Both the position numbers and the translations under genes were made by a program. A DNA stretch of 64,000 nt from assembly GCF_910592395.1 (NCBI RefSeq), contig NC_088317.1, positions 14,014,001-14,078,000 of the forward strand, given 5' to 3'. The notes below the pieces were generated by a model. That model was not told the origin of the DNA and made no database searches. It saw nothing but the letters and a program-made list of their open reading frames with translations. This document shows, in pieces, positions 13,581-26,400 of the stretch. Source of the stretch: Lineus longissimus. Taxonomy: Eukaryota; Nemertea; Pilidiophora; Heteronemertea; Lineidae. Every line of letters begins with the position of its first letter. Position 1 is the stretch's first letter.

Positions 13581-13685
13581 CAGGGGCGTAGCTAGCTTTT
13601 TGGTCACGGTCAAAACACATTTTTGTGACTTCTGGGGGGCATTCCCCCCCCCCCCACACACACACCCCTGCTAGCTACGCCCATG
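13581..13685. mobile_element. Small MITE with CAGGGGCGTAGC terminal inverted repeats
   Basis: The left end CAGGGGCGTAGCTAGC is mirrored by GCTAGCTACGCCCATG about 90 bp later. CAGGGGCG-type ends are typical of hAT-derived MITEs in animals. The interior is a short spacer with a poly-C run. No clean 8-bp target duplication was found. Confidence 0.5.
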
Positions 13686-14230
13686 GAAATACACTACATG
13701 TACGCATATTGCTTCGAAAACTTCAAATTACGAAAAGTTTGACACCACCCTAGCATGCACTCACCTGATTCGGTAAGAGTATCGTTGAGGCAAAGACCAA
13801 GGAGGGACAAGATACCTGAGATGATCACGATAATAGTGATTATTGATTCGACACGATGTGCTATCCATGCTAGTCTGTCATCCCTCCCGCGTTCCTTGCG
13901 AGTGGACTCTTCCACGGCGCAGTGGTAGACGCTTTGAGATTATCGTCGGCGTCTCGAGTGGCAGTGGGAGATTTCTAAACGACACCAAGGAATTTTCGAA
14001 ATTCTTGTATTTTCCCGCATTCTTTTTTTAAAGAATTGTTTAGTTCTCATTCCAACAATATGGATATTATGAGGAATCAATTTGAAATTTTATAGAATTT
14101 GGATGAAGGATACTCGTTGCTCATTGCATTGCTCGGAGGATACGGTGCATGACTGGTTTGAACGGTTTCAAAGGTTAAATATCCATGAAATGGTTGCGAC
14201 TTCTTTCAAAAGTCAGAACTAATAGTATTC

Positions 14231-14480
14231 ATGGCCCAGAAACAAAATTTGCTGAAGCCGGGTGACACGTTTCCATCGATGTCCTCGCGCACCCACCACC
14301 TACATGAACCGGCTCCTACCACCCAACAGCCTCAACCACCAAGGCATAAGCGCATGAAGAAAAAGAGCCTGTCATCGTTCGATCCAGCGCTACACGCCCG
14401 GCCAGGTATCCCTCGTGGACTCGAATACCTCTCCACACTCGACGGGATAAGGGTCTACCAATATATGGACAATGTACAAG
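14231..14480 (+). CDS. Scramblase exon 1 (start codon)
   Basis: Begins at the ATG of MAQKQNLLKPG and ends at CAAG/GTAAGG (donor at 14481), leaving one base of a split codon. It carries the Pro/His-rich N-terminus, a basic KRMKKK patch at 40-45 and the conserved GLEYLS motif. The start is the first in-frame ATG of the open stretch. No TATA box is evident just upstream. Confidence 0.85.
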
Positions 14481-17400
14481 GTAAGGACAAGCATGAGAAC
14501 TGGTCTTCGTCCGTAACCATTAGTAGGGAGAGAATGGGACACGGGTAGCATTACCAAGCTGTCGGCATCCCTACCGCCCTCCAAACGACTGTAAAGATTC
14601 CATCACTGATTTCCATGGAAAATAAAAAGAATTATAACCCGACGGAATTATCAGGCTTCCCCGATTTATATTCCAAGTGAGCCCCCCCCCCCCTCCTTCG
14701 TGCAGCAATCTCTGTGCGGATCGATACACTATGATGTTATCAATAATTTCGGGATCCTGATAGGTGACGCTGATGCTGCTTTCCAGTAGAGTATGCGTCA
14801 AAAACTACATTGTGGCAACAAAAGTGGCGTCAAAGTCTGTCCTACGACAGTCAGCGTCACAAAGCGGTGGTCGCTGTTCTGCTGGTAGCCCCTTACCCCG
14901 AAGACAACACCAGCAAGACTAGCAAAGACGAAGTGTCCTACTATTGGTTGACGCAAAACTAGATGAGAGCTGTGATGCAAGCTTAAACCGCAGTCGCCGA
15001 CTACCCTATTTAATCAGGGAAAATGATTGTAGGAGTCTTCCTGCTCTTGCTTATTCGCACAGCAGACTCCAGCAAAATCTACGAGACTAGGCCGCCTTCA
15101 AAGGTACCTTGACAACCCAATGCCACAGCACATTCTGCAGGATTTAACTTTGATAAAAAGACGACATTTCAGCATGTTTCGTGATATATTTCATTATCAC
15201 ATCAGTATTCTTTGAATCGGCTTGCTGCAAAGACGGTTTTGGTCCCATGCTACTAAAGGAGAGCTACGCTAAAAAGGCGTATCATTACTATTTTGCTGCG
15301 CCATGAAAATTATCTTTGAGAGGGCGCCGACAACTTTTCATGAATGATTAACCCATGAAGTATGAAATTGAAACACAAGTAAATTATTTGGTACCAAATC
15401 ATCTGAAGTAACCAGCTTGACATTTCTCGGGAAAGTATTGATTCCCTAGCTTTACCTCACGACCTCGTTAATATAACGCTGTCAATTGAGAGTGATGACC
15501 TCCCAAGATACACCATGAACCAAAGGCTATAGGTTTCTCGAAGTCTGTACGGACTAAAGCAACACTGTTTAACTGGCAAGCTATAATAACTCAACGCTTG
15601 AAGGTAAAGTGTTGGTGCCACTGTTGCACAGAAATATTTTAAAGCCCGGCAATGTTTTGATCAATCTTCGCCGAGCTCATTCTTATCGCGCAAGTCGCTA
15701 TGTCAAAAAATCACGGCACGAAATCCCATTCGCGCCATAGAATTATCGACCCTTTCTGGGCAGGAATTTGAGAGAAATCGTTCATTAAGCTACATGTAGT
15801 GAGAAATGGAAACCAAAAGAAATAGCTAACAGTTGATATCAATAACAGTGGATATCAGTTATAAGACGATAGAGTTCATGTGTGTTATTTTCCTTCACGA
15901 TCCCAACTAAGAATCTCACAATGGTGTTATTTTATACTTTTTTCTGATTCTCAAGAATCTCACAACTATTTTGTACACGAAACTGAACAAGATCTCCACA
16001 GAAAATCGTATCTGGATTTTTGGCCAGGGTTAGTCCAACCAGCTCCGATCTGTGTTTGACGAAAGCTCTCAACAACGGAACATTCGGGTCACACGCTCAA
16101 AGCCACGGATCATGACCACAGATCGCTAAAAATCGAATTAAGAAATGCTTTTCTTTAACTACATGTAGCAATATCTCTGATAGCACTATTGACATTGGTC
16201 TTAACAAAACCATTAGCATGCTCTCTATGTCTAACATCATAAACATCACAAAGAAAACTAGATTACCCAATGGATTCACCAGCGGCACATCCCCCGTCTT
16301 ACATATGGCTAACTCATTTACGCAAATTAGATTATGGTATCGAGGACAGGAGATTTCTTGACTCTGAGAAGGGCGGCGTCAGCTCCCGATTTCTAGCCAC
16401 GCAACAAGGGCTGGACCCTGGGACTACGGTGGACTTTTACAGGCATTTACTGCTTGGGTTTTATATCAGAGTTCCCTTCTCCTGGCCAAGACTGGTTGCC
16501 TTTACCAGGGCTAAGTATGCCAGTTTCTCCCCTCCCCCGAAACAGGTGGCACTGGTTTACAGGATACCAGTGGCAAGCAGTCAAACATGTAGGCATGTGG
16601 TCTGGTATCACCTGTTTTGACCTGACCTGAGCCCAGGCTGACCTGAAAAGGTGAACTGGTTCTGGGGCTACAGTGATAACCAGTCTAATCTGTAGCCTGC
16701 CTGACCGCACCACTCTCTGTACCCAGTAAATGCCCGTCATTCCTAACTCAATGGGACAGATTTACCACACTAATAGTTTGGCCTCAGAGTTACGCCAACA
16801 TACTTCCAAGCCTTGGGGCAAACATCTTGACCACCAAATTTTTGCATCTTATCAAGATTTAAAATATATACCCCGGCTATGTTTAGAGGGAGTAGAGAAC
16901 ATGAGGTTTAGAATCCGGGGCAAGGTTTGAACGAATTCAACGAAGTGCCAATCTCATTGGTTTGTATTTGGCCACAATGGGAAAAAAGCTGCGACAGGGT
17001 GCACTTCTGATAATAAACTTCCAAATCTTTTTATTTGGCCATTTCGTATATATGTCAGCTTTGTGCCCCGGTAATAACCTTTTCTTGGATATGCACTGTG
17101 GTGTCAAAGGTGGCGTCCCTAATTGGTTACAAAAAGTATCAGTTGCCTCTAATGTGCCTCAGACATGTTGGAGTCTTCCCTATACACCTAATACGTAAAA
17201 ATGTTTAGTTTCTTGTATGTAATGTCAACAATTTGGTTTAAGCATCAATCCGAGACATGTCATGCATCATGCATCAGGGGCAAGTTTGATGTCACGCCAG
17301 TAAAAGGTCCATGGCGCTGGCTCGTGCGACAATAGCCCGTCGCGCCCCTAAAACTTCTGCAACTTGATTATAGCGCATGAGTTGATGGTGGCAGCTGAAC

Positions 17401-20400
17401 AACTAACCCCTAACATTTAGATAGCGTCGGTTTTTATCAAATCACTGCCGACGGTGTCACATTAGCTCCTGATATCACAATTGAATTTGTTGGGAAGCAG
17501 AGTGCAACATATTGAGCGCTGAACCTGGTGAGCACAGATATGGTTTCTGATCATGATGATCAAGACGAATATCCTTTGTACTCGCAGGTCTTCATGACGG
17601 TGACAGTGGAAATGATGCCATATCTAACATGTCTGATATATCATCAGATAAACTCGATTCTGCGCTGTCAGCACAGGTGCTGGCACGGTGCCAATTTCAA
17701 TTTCAATGTCACGTGACCACGAAACAACCTCATTCAATTTCTGTTGTTTTAGCGGTAGCTTTTCACTACAGTATACTTGGAATGTTCATTTTCTCGAACT
17801 CATTTTCTGTACACGCGAAAATAAAAATAATACGAAAAAAAACGATAACCCTTTAGTCGTATTTTTGCGCATACTATACTTACATGTATTTATGCAAATC
17901 GGCTGACTTATGGTCAGGAACTGTGAAGTCATCTATCCAAGATGGTCGCAACCATGGGGCGGTCGTTTTTGGGGCGACTCAACTATTCACTTTTTAACAC
18001 TTTCAATTAGACGCAAATTGCACACCTGCAACAATTGATATTGTACTATGTTTGAGTCTGAGCTTTTGATATGGTTTTTTTCCTTCTTAGGTCTGGGCTA
18101 TTCGGAAACAAAAAATAAAATTGGTCATCACGGCCTATAGATTTCGAAAACAGTGAGCCTGAAATGGGGAAATCATGGACACCGGAAAAATTCTGCCAAT
18201 TTCAATGCGAAACGTATATCAACAAAACTTCCCCCATCTGGAAACACAAACACTAATTATTTTCAAAGGTCGGGGAAATAAAAACACTCTCCGTCCGAAT
18301 ATCTTTCTGCCTGTGGGTCCGTCTGTCCAATCGTCTATACGTCCGCCCAGCCTCTCGTGAAGGAGCGACGATCCAAATCCCGGACTAAGGTTCGTTGACA
18401 AGTTAAAGCAATAGTAACACTAAATCTATTAAAAAGTAGATCACCGACTCAAAATTCAAGATGGCTACCGCCTCATGTGTTGAAACTTCTCCAGTGCACT
18501 TGTGAAAGCCATATCTTTGAAGTCATCGAAGTTTCAGAGCCATATTTGGTGCGTGGGCACGTATCGGCAATAGTAACAGCCCTATATCGAAAAGTAAGTC
18601 ACCACGTCAAAATCTAAGATGGCTGACGTTCTGTGTGTGAAAGTTTTGTGCATAAATGCACTTGTTACGCGCGATATCTGCAGAACACAGCGACCTATCG
18701 AAGCCACCGTCGGTGTGTGGCTACGCATAGGCATCAGTAAAAACTCTATCGAAAAAAAGGTCACTACATAAAAATCGGCTGCTTCCTTTGTTGAAATGTT
18801 GTGAGTGCACTTATATTGTGAGCGCGATATCTGGAGAAGTAAGCAATATACTGTAAACACGCTTCAACGACGAGGAACCTGGCCCTAACGCTTGTTAGTG
18901 AACTATGCGGATTGGTCTAAGAATACACCCAATCGAGGCGATCGACAGGTCCAAATAAAATACCGACAGTAAAGATGCTTCTCCTAATTGGGATTTGGTT
19001 CCCTCCATCCTCATGCATATTAAAATGATGGTGTCGTCTCGTGTTTTTAGAAACGGACCCGGGAGAACGGGATGGAATACTTTGACAGGGATGTATTTCC
19101 AATTAATAAAAGATATGTATCCATGTTACAGAGGGTAATATATATACTCTTGGGAATTAGTATCGCATTCATCGTGGGTGAACGTGGAAATATACTGATG
19201 TCTCGGTATTAGACATTCTTGTTATATTACGTTTTGATGGATGTCTAAAATCAAATATAGATCAGAGATTTAATCCATACTCGCTAAAAGGCATCTCTTG
19301 CCTAGAATTAATATCATTTGTTTCATTCTAAGTACCAGTCTGTATGTGATTCAGTCGTAATAGCACAATGAAATTCAGAGTATTATGTAGCCCCCCCCCC
19401 CCCACACACACACCGTAATAATTTCTGGCATGAATATCTCCATCCCCGCCTCAAATTACGCCTGATATAGCTTGTACAGCTATCGAGGGTTTCAGAGTGC
19501 CGCCCAATTACCAGACATTTAAGCCCCGAGCCATACATGGTACGTGTAATTAGAAGCCGAGCCGCAAGATCAGCTTTAAAGGTATAGGGACCTTTGATGC
19601 TGAGCTTGCTATGACGGTATTAGGGAATTTATTTGTTGAAAACAGAAATATGGTCATCAGTTCTTAATACCTTCAAAGATTTTATATTTTGTTCCCATTT
19701 GAAAAGACAAGGTATTCATTATGGACAGAAGCTCTTTAGTGGCGAATAGGTTGGACACATTATGAAAACCATTTGCAAGAAGATGAAAGGTATGATCTTG
19801 AGAGTTATTATGTTCTTCATGGAAATGTTCTCGATAAAAGAACCATGATCATTTCACCAAGGGGAGTAAAATTAGATTGTATTGGGCTATAGCATTTCAT
19901 TTCACAATAATTATAGGATTAATGATATCCAAGCAGCATACTCATACAATATCCATTAGCCGCAATGGAAATTTGCGCAACCATTTTCATTTTCAGGGTT
20001 ACTGGCACTGTTGGCATGGGGGGGGGGGGGGGGGCATGTTGTATAAATGAGAACACGTCGTTCTCACGACTTCGAATCTGTGATTTTTCAATACCACGCA
20101 ATCAAGGGACAACTTGGGCATGGTGGTTTTTCATTACAAAAATGGCTTCCAGCACGACCGCAACTTCTCCAAACAGGATTAATGAAAACTCTTTGAACTG
20201 CAATAAACAATGCACTAGAGCGGGGTGTAACCTTAGGCCTGCCTAAAATTCGCAAGTCATGCCGCAAACTGCCTCCCAACACGGGTGAAAATCGTTATCA
20301 GAGAACGGCATCTAATACTACAAGTGGCGGCGCATAGTGTCAAGTTGGCACATTATCCTCCAGGCAAATCCCACGCCCCAGTTGTCCCTTTAATACGTAA

Positions 20401-23400
20401 TGGATAAATTTCAACATTGCTGCTGCGTACGCCATTATACATATTATATTTTATAGATATACAATACGGGTCAATCGTTTTTTGTTTGGGGACATAATGA
20501 TAGTAGCGGCGAGGTTCCTAGAACCCGGGGCGGATAGAACCCTACCCATGTCGGGCCTTTGTTTCAGCAGAGTCTTTCAATAATACTGCGGTTTCAGAAA
20601 GAGAGGTATACTTGTATCAAGTTCGAGTTAGGTCTTTGGTCCAGGCCCAGTTCCGGCCGCTAAGTGTTATAAACGAGAATTTTGGGGTTGGTTCGGGTTA
20701 GGGATGGGGGTGCGAGTATATCACGCAACAAAAAAATATGGCTACATTACAACGACAGGTTGCGTGGTAACGGTGTCGCAGCAGAACGCATCAGCCAATA
20801 AGAATCGAGGAGATTTTCTCAGTGTCAGTTCAGTTTGGGCAAAAAGAATTTGCAGGCGTGTGTCATTTTGATCGAAACGACCATCAAATTTAAACCAACG
20901 GCAAGCCTGAGGACTGGCGCGTTATTTGAGCGACGTTTGGAAATGTTCGTGGCGTGTGATACAAACGTCTGGATAAGAACAATGGAATATCTATGAAAAT
21001 AAATCTGCATTGTTTATTAAAATATAGAACTTTGTTTTCAATACGTACATGTATCTTTTAGGTTGAATTGATCGAATCGTCGCCAAATCTTACCCGTCAT
21101 AAAATCTATATAACCTCTGTTTCCAGAATGTTTCACGTATTTATTTTATTACAAAAAAAGAAACTTGTAAACAGCAGGTCGAATGCTTTAGCGTCTAATG
21201 TGCGGCCTGGGCTTTTCGTTTACTGTGCTCTGTGTGTGCCTTTCTGAGTCCTCTTCGCTTATTGAACCTAATTTACGTCCAATCTGTGAACACAATGTTA
21301 GGCCAACGTTATCTTGCATAAAACATCTAATGACTACGCTATCATGGTCTGATGAAAATGTTCTGCACTCACTTAGTTGATTCATTTTGTTTAATAATGT
21401 AGCTTGTTTTACCGCTATATACTCTGTTCAGTATGGACAGGCCAGGCCCTTCCTACTTCAAGTGGTAGGCCTAAATGTCAGCTCATTTCGTCACCCTGTG
21501 CACCACATGTGCGTTCGATTGTCTAGTAAGACAGTAGTTTAAGCCAGTGTCACCATCGTAACGAGATGTTATCTGTTTACCTGCGGTTCTGGAATTGTTG
21601 TGCATTCGCAATGCTTCCAAATGACAGAACTGCTTGTCATTCTGCGTCTTCTTCCTCACCAAATATACGACAATGCAACGAGAATCTTTGCTGGTCTTCT
21701 CTCCCGTTAGTCGCGAAGACCGACATGCTTCCTGGCGAGATCATCAAAGACGCACTGATTGTATCGATTGAATCTGTAACCGGTGTTCATGCCAATGACA
21801 TGGCCTGGTAGATCTATAAAGTACATTAAGGGGAACGTCGTTCGTATTTACTGGGAGCACAGGAGTATAGGAAATAGCAAATGATCTTCAGTGAGGCCAC
21901 AATTGTCACTTGATTTCTGGATATAGGCCCTATTTTCATTCCGGATAGGTCTACTTTTCATTCATACTTGGCACATTTAGTAGATGAACTCAAAAATACT
22001 GAAAATTTCATTCAGCCTGCCTAAGAAAAAAAAACCTTAACAGGACCGAAAGTGCCAAAACACAATGCACTGCGTACACCTATGTACACAAATACGTACA
22101 TGTACATGTCTAAAGAATTTCGTTACTATGGATGGCCATGTTCACTTTGTTCACGTACATGTATAGTCCAAATCACAATTGTCATCCCTTAATTCGCTTC
22201 ATTGGCGCGTCATTGACGCGCTGGCCAGCGCGTAGGTCGCGCGTAATTTAGAGGGATAAGCGCACCACTGGTGCGTCATTTGCGCGTCACTGACGCGAAG
22301 CAGGATGGAGGTCAATTGTGATATGGACTGTAGCTCAGGTTAATTAAAGCCAAAGAATGTTACTAAAAATCCGACCAGTAGTTCGCGTTACTAAGCCCAA
22401 AACATTGAGGACAGAATAGATGATACACATAAAATCCAAAAGTGTAATTCACACTTTGTAAAAACCTACATTTGTAAATCTTGTCGCTAAAGCAATCCGA
22501 TTGCGATAATACATCACCAAGTGGCCAGCTGCAGCTTAACACGCAAGACGTGTCTATTTCGACATCATCAGTAACGGTGTCTCGAAAGGCGGCACACCGT
22601 GCCAAGAACCGTTTCCAAGGCAACCATGATATACACCAGGTCCGCTCCGTTTCATGGTAATAGTGAAAAAGTGGGTCGAGTACATTATGTCAATTTTCGT
22701 GTATCTTAAGAAGATTTGACAAGCTTATCCTCTTTCGAAAGTAGCACCTGCGCCATTCCCATCTACACCCCGGACGCAGTGGACCGGCGTCGTCCCTCCC
22801 CTAAACCATTGCGGGAAGTCGTTTTCCCGGGGCACAACATAGTTTGGTAGGATCGATGCCAAGCAATAGCATTCCGCGAAGTTACTATTTATAGCTCACA
22901 AGGTCATTTGCATAAGATATTGATGACGTTTTAGTCACGTGACAGTCGGACATCGACACTTATTTCTACGCAAAGTCAATTATCTTTGACCCTGCATTGT
23001 TTTTAGCATGAATGATACCGTAGAGTCAGAGAGAGAAATATTCAGAACAATTATGTAGTATTTCCAACACTCGGACATGTGCCAGATTGAATCTAACTGC
23101 CCTAGTTAGAAAGCCTGAATCCATTACAAAACCGCATGTTTGTCCGACATTGTCTGTAATTCAGCGATGGGGAAATAGAGGGCAGCAGCTGCAGTGACGT
23201 CATCTTCGCGGAATGCAATTATACATACGGTGCTCAGTTGCATTATATTGGGAACTTCGGTTGGATATGGCAACCTATCCCGTAGGGGATAAAAAACTAT
23301 AAACTCCAACTTTAACTTTTCTCAAAACTTATTTTTATATTGTGGTTCCTTTGAACAGCGTCTCATGTTTGAAATGGTAGTCTCTTCCCAAACGTATTGT

Positions 23401-26400
23401 ATGATGTTCAGAGAAATATGTGAGTTATCATTTCGTCTGATTCTATGTATTAGGTAATACATGTAGCAAGAATAAATAAAGACTAGTCTTTATGAATTCT
23501 TTGTATTAGAGAGTCTTGGCAATTCAAATTCCGCGTCCCCATGGCGTATCCCTATCGATTATGCCTTTGACCGCGTCACAGATGCGTGAAATCAAGTACA
23601 AATTAGAAAAGAACGAACAACTAAAATAATCCCATTAATATGTGTTATTAAAATCGCATGGTCCTCAGTTGCAATTGACCCCTAGCCGTTTGCAAGGGTT
23701 GCTATTGAATCCCTACTTGGTGAAATCTATGTGTATACCGATTGATATATCATGCGTGACTTTTGATTTGCCAAAAATTTCGCTCATGTGGGTTTATGCG
23801 AAATCTATCATTAGTCATTTTTTTCGAAAGAAAATGCAATGTCTATAATTAGTCCCATTGGCAAACCGACGACACATTCCACCACTATTGTTCCACATTA
23901 ACTTGCATTATACAAAGCTCGCGGTAAAGAGATTATGACCCCCATGACAGTTGCTATGCCAACCGTTCAAACGGTTCTTCTGAGATATGTAGCGCCGTGG
24001 ACGGCCGAGGGTTTTTGCCACGCAGTAACCCTTTTAACAGCAGAAAGTGTTGCCCCAGCGAGGTCCGTAGAAGCCGGGGTAATAATATACCGGTTCGTGA
24101 CCCATATTTCTGGTTACTAGCCATTCCACAATATATGTACATTTTGTAATCCAAACCAGGTAACGCCGCCAATAGAATATTGGAAGTGACTACTTGGCAA
24201 GCCCGGCTTACCAAACAGCGACTTTTTCTTGTCCTGAATGGAGAGCCGAACTCATTAATATTAAAGTAAAGTCTCCAAATCACCAAACAGGGTTTTTTAC
24301 CTGTTTGGCAAGCCCGGCTGGCCGAACAGGGTGGCTTTTTAGTGCTGTTTGGCAAGCGGCTCTCCAAACAGGACAACAAAGATGCCTGTTCGGCGAGCGG
24401 CTTGCCAAATAGACCCGGCCTAGAATATTTCATACTTTTTGCAGGATTGCTCGCCATCAAATTAATTAAAAGCAACTCAATCCAAAAAATCTACTTTCTT
24501 GCTGAGGAATTTGTTGGTGTCGAAAATATCAGAATAAATGATGTTGTACTACTTGGCAATTTTGAAATTAGGCATGAGATGAACTTCGTTTTCCTGTTCT
24601 TCTGTTCACATTATGTGTTCTGGCGATCTTAACAATCAGGGATCGTTAAATGACATCACATTTATGACAGCGAATCAAACTCCAGTAGGTTCCTCTAGCC
24701 TTAGGTTTACGATACTGGACATACTCGCCAATACGATTCCAAGCCTGACAATACCCGATTTCGATGGGTAGAGCCCAAACAATCGGGCATAATAGTAGGC
24801 CTTTCGCAGCCATAAAAGTGGTGGGATAGCTTGTATTCGTTTCTTCCAGTTGGTCTTTAATTGTAATATGAAAAGTTCCGCTGTAGAGTCATGACTATTC
24901 ATGACGATTACGTTGTTAACATTGAATAGATATCACACCCCTGGCTGCGAAAGGCCTATTATTGTGTTCGGCTGTTTAGGCTCGACCCATCGAGGCGGTG
25001 GTACAAATCAGGTATTGTCGGGCTTGGGATCTTATTGATGAGTGGATCCAATATATAAAGGTGGACGCTGCAATTAGTGATACACTCTTAAAACTCATTG
25101 CACCGAATGTGAAATTAGTAAAAATTAACTATTAATTAGTTGTTCCAGTTAAAAAGGATGTAAAAACTACCATTAAAATGGTTAAGAATTAAATCACAAT
25201 GTTGATAGTTAAAGCAAATAATTTCACAGTCGGTGCAATAATAGCAACTTGCAGAGAAGTAAAATATTGCTATAGTTATTTTTACTTTTCAATTTTAAGA
25301 GTGTACATGTACGAAGAAAAATTAAACTTCCGGACTTCCCTGTTTCGTTTTATTGTTTTTTCGTGCGAAGAAGGAATTGAACTCAGGTGTTCAGGTTGCC
25401 GAATCATAACAGGCAGAGGCAGACTATCGGCCATGTAGCCTAACTTCAGTCTGTAGATGCCAAAACTGCCGCACATGAGGGTAGTTAATTTTAAGAAGTG
25501 ACTGTTAATTTTACCTCTGTGAATTTTCATTGATCTGCAAATTATGTACTGTTTTACGATGTTTGGTGTCTTCATCATCATATATTGTGTTTTATTCTGA
25601 ACTAATGTTATTTTATGGACCTAATGTATAGAGGTCCTAGCGACCTGTTTTATGATCCATTTATATATATTTTTATAATAAAGTTATTTAAATTAAATTT
25701 CCACTAAGCACGACCCGTTTTGCCTGTTGACAGAGTTGGCCTTTATCCTTTCAGCGACGACGTGTTGGGTGAGGAGCAACAAGTATAGAGTGTGTAACGA
25801 TAAAGACCAGCAGTTCTTTGTGGCTAAAGATGGTAGGTTATAATATGTCGATTTGTTTGAGTATTTGTCTCGCGCCGTGGTTGGTCGTTTCTTACTGCAG
25901 TAGTTTCTATGAGTGACACTATCGAAGACCTCAGAAGTCTAATAAAGGTACACTCTATAATGAGAAGGGTCGTAGCCTTAGTTGTACGGTTTTTTTGCTA
26001 TATCCTTGACTGCAACAATTTGTACGAGCTGGAAGTTAACTAGCGTGACTTTAGGATAGAAATTGTCCATTTATTGCTGGTGGTGGATTACGATGGAGTT
26101 CATAACTGCATCAGTTACGGAACTTGGCCTGCAGTTGCATGCGTCTGCTTTCTCCGTAGTCGTGATTTTTTTTTGCAGCTGATAAAGGGTTAAGTAGCTG
26201 CATGTCTTCCTTTAGAAAGCATATCTCTCCAGAATAGTTGATGATAAACCAATTATCGGTTCTAATGGAGCCAATTAGTGAAGCGATTCGTTGGAAGCGG
26301 CAGTGATGGATGGCTTGCTAATTTGGTCAGGTTTTGCCGACGGCCGGTTCCGCTACGTTGGTGACGGTGTTATTTGCGGCGAGGAGTCCAAGTAAATGTA

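Larger units (their letters stand above)
14481..25754 (+). other. Scramblase intron 1, 11.3 kb
   Basis: A large intron flanked by GTAAGG and a TTTATCCTTTCAG acceptor. It holds a tandem repeat at 18.4 kb, G/C runs at 19.4 and 20.0 kb, a GC-rich MITE at 22.2 kb, a palindrome cluster at 24.2 kb, MITE-H copy 1 at 24.7 kb and a tRNA-like SINE head at 25.4 kb. No nested gene is supported. Confidence 0.75.

Noticed and set aside
16270-16740. Overlapping 116-aa plus and 97-aa minus ORFs
   Set aside because: Both frames are open over the same bases with no recognisable domain and no matching splice sites.
17528-17856. Acidic exon-like frame (SDISSDKLDSALSAQ) near 17.6 kb
   Set aside because: Possible CAG and GTGCTG borders but a weak donor. 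It does not fit between scramblase exons 1 and 2, which already join in phase.
18175-18401. Short overlapping ORFs near 18.2-18.4 kb
   Set aside because: Open on both strands, compositionally ordinary, and within a scramblase intron.
23954-24475. 173-aa minus-strand ORF
   Set aside because: Half of it is the GTTTGGCAAGC palindrome array, which is open on both strands. No domain or splice pattern.
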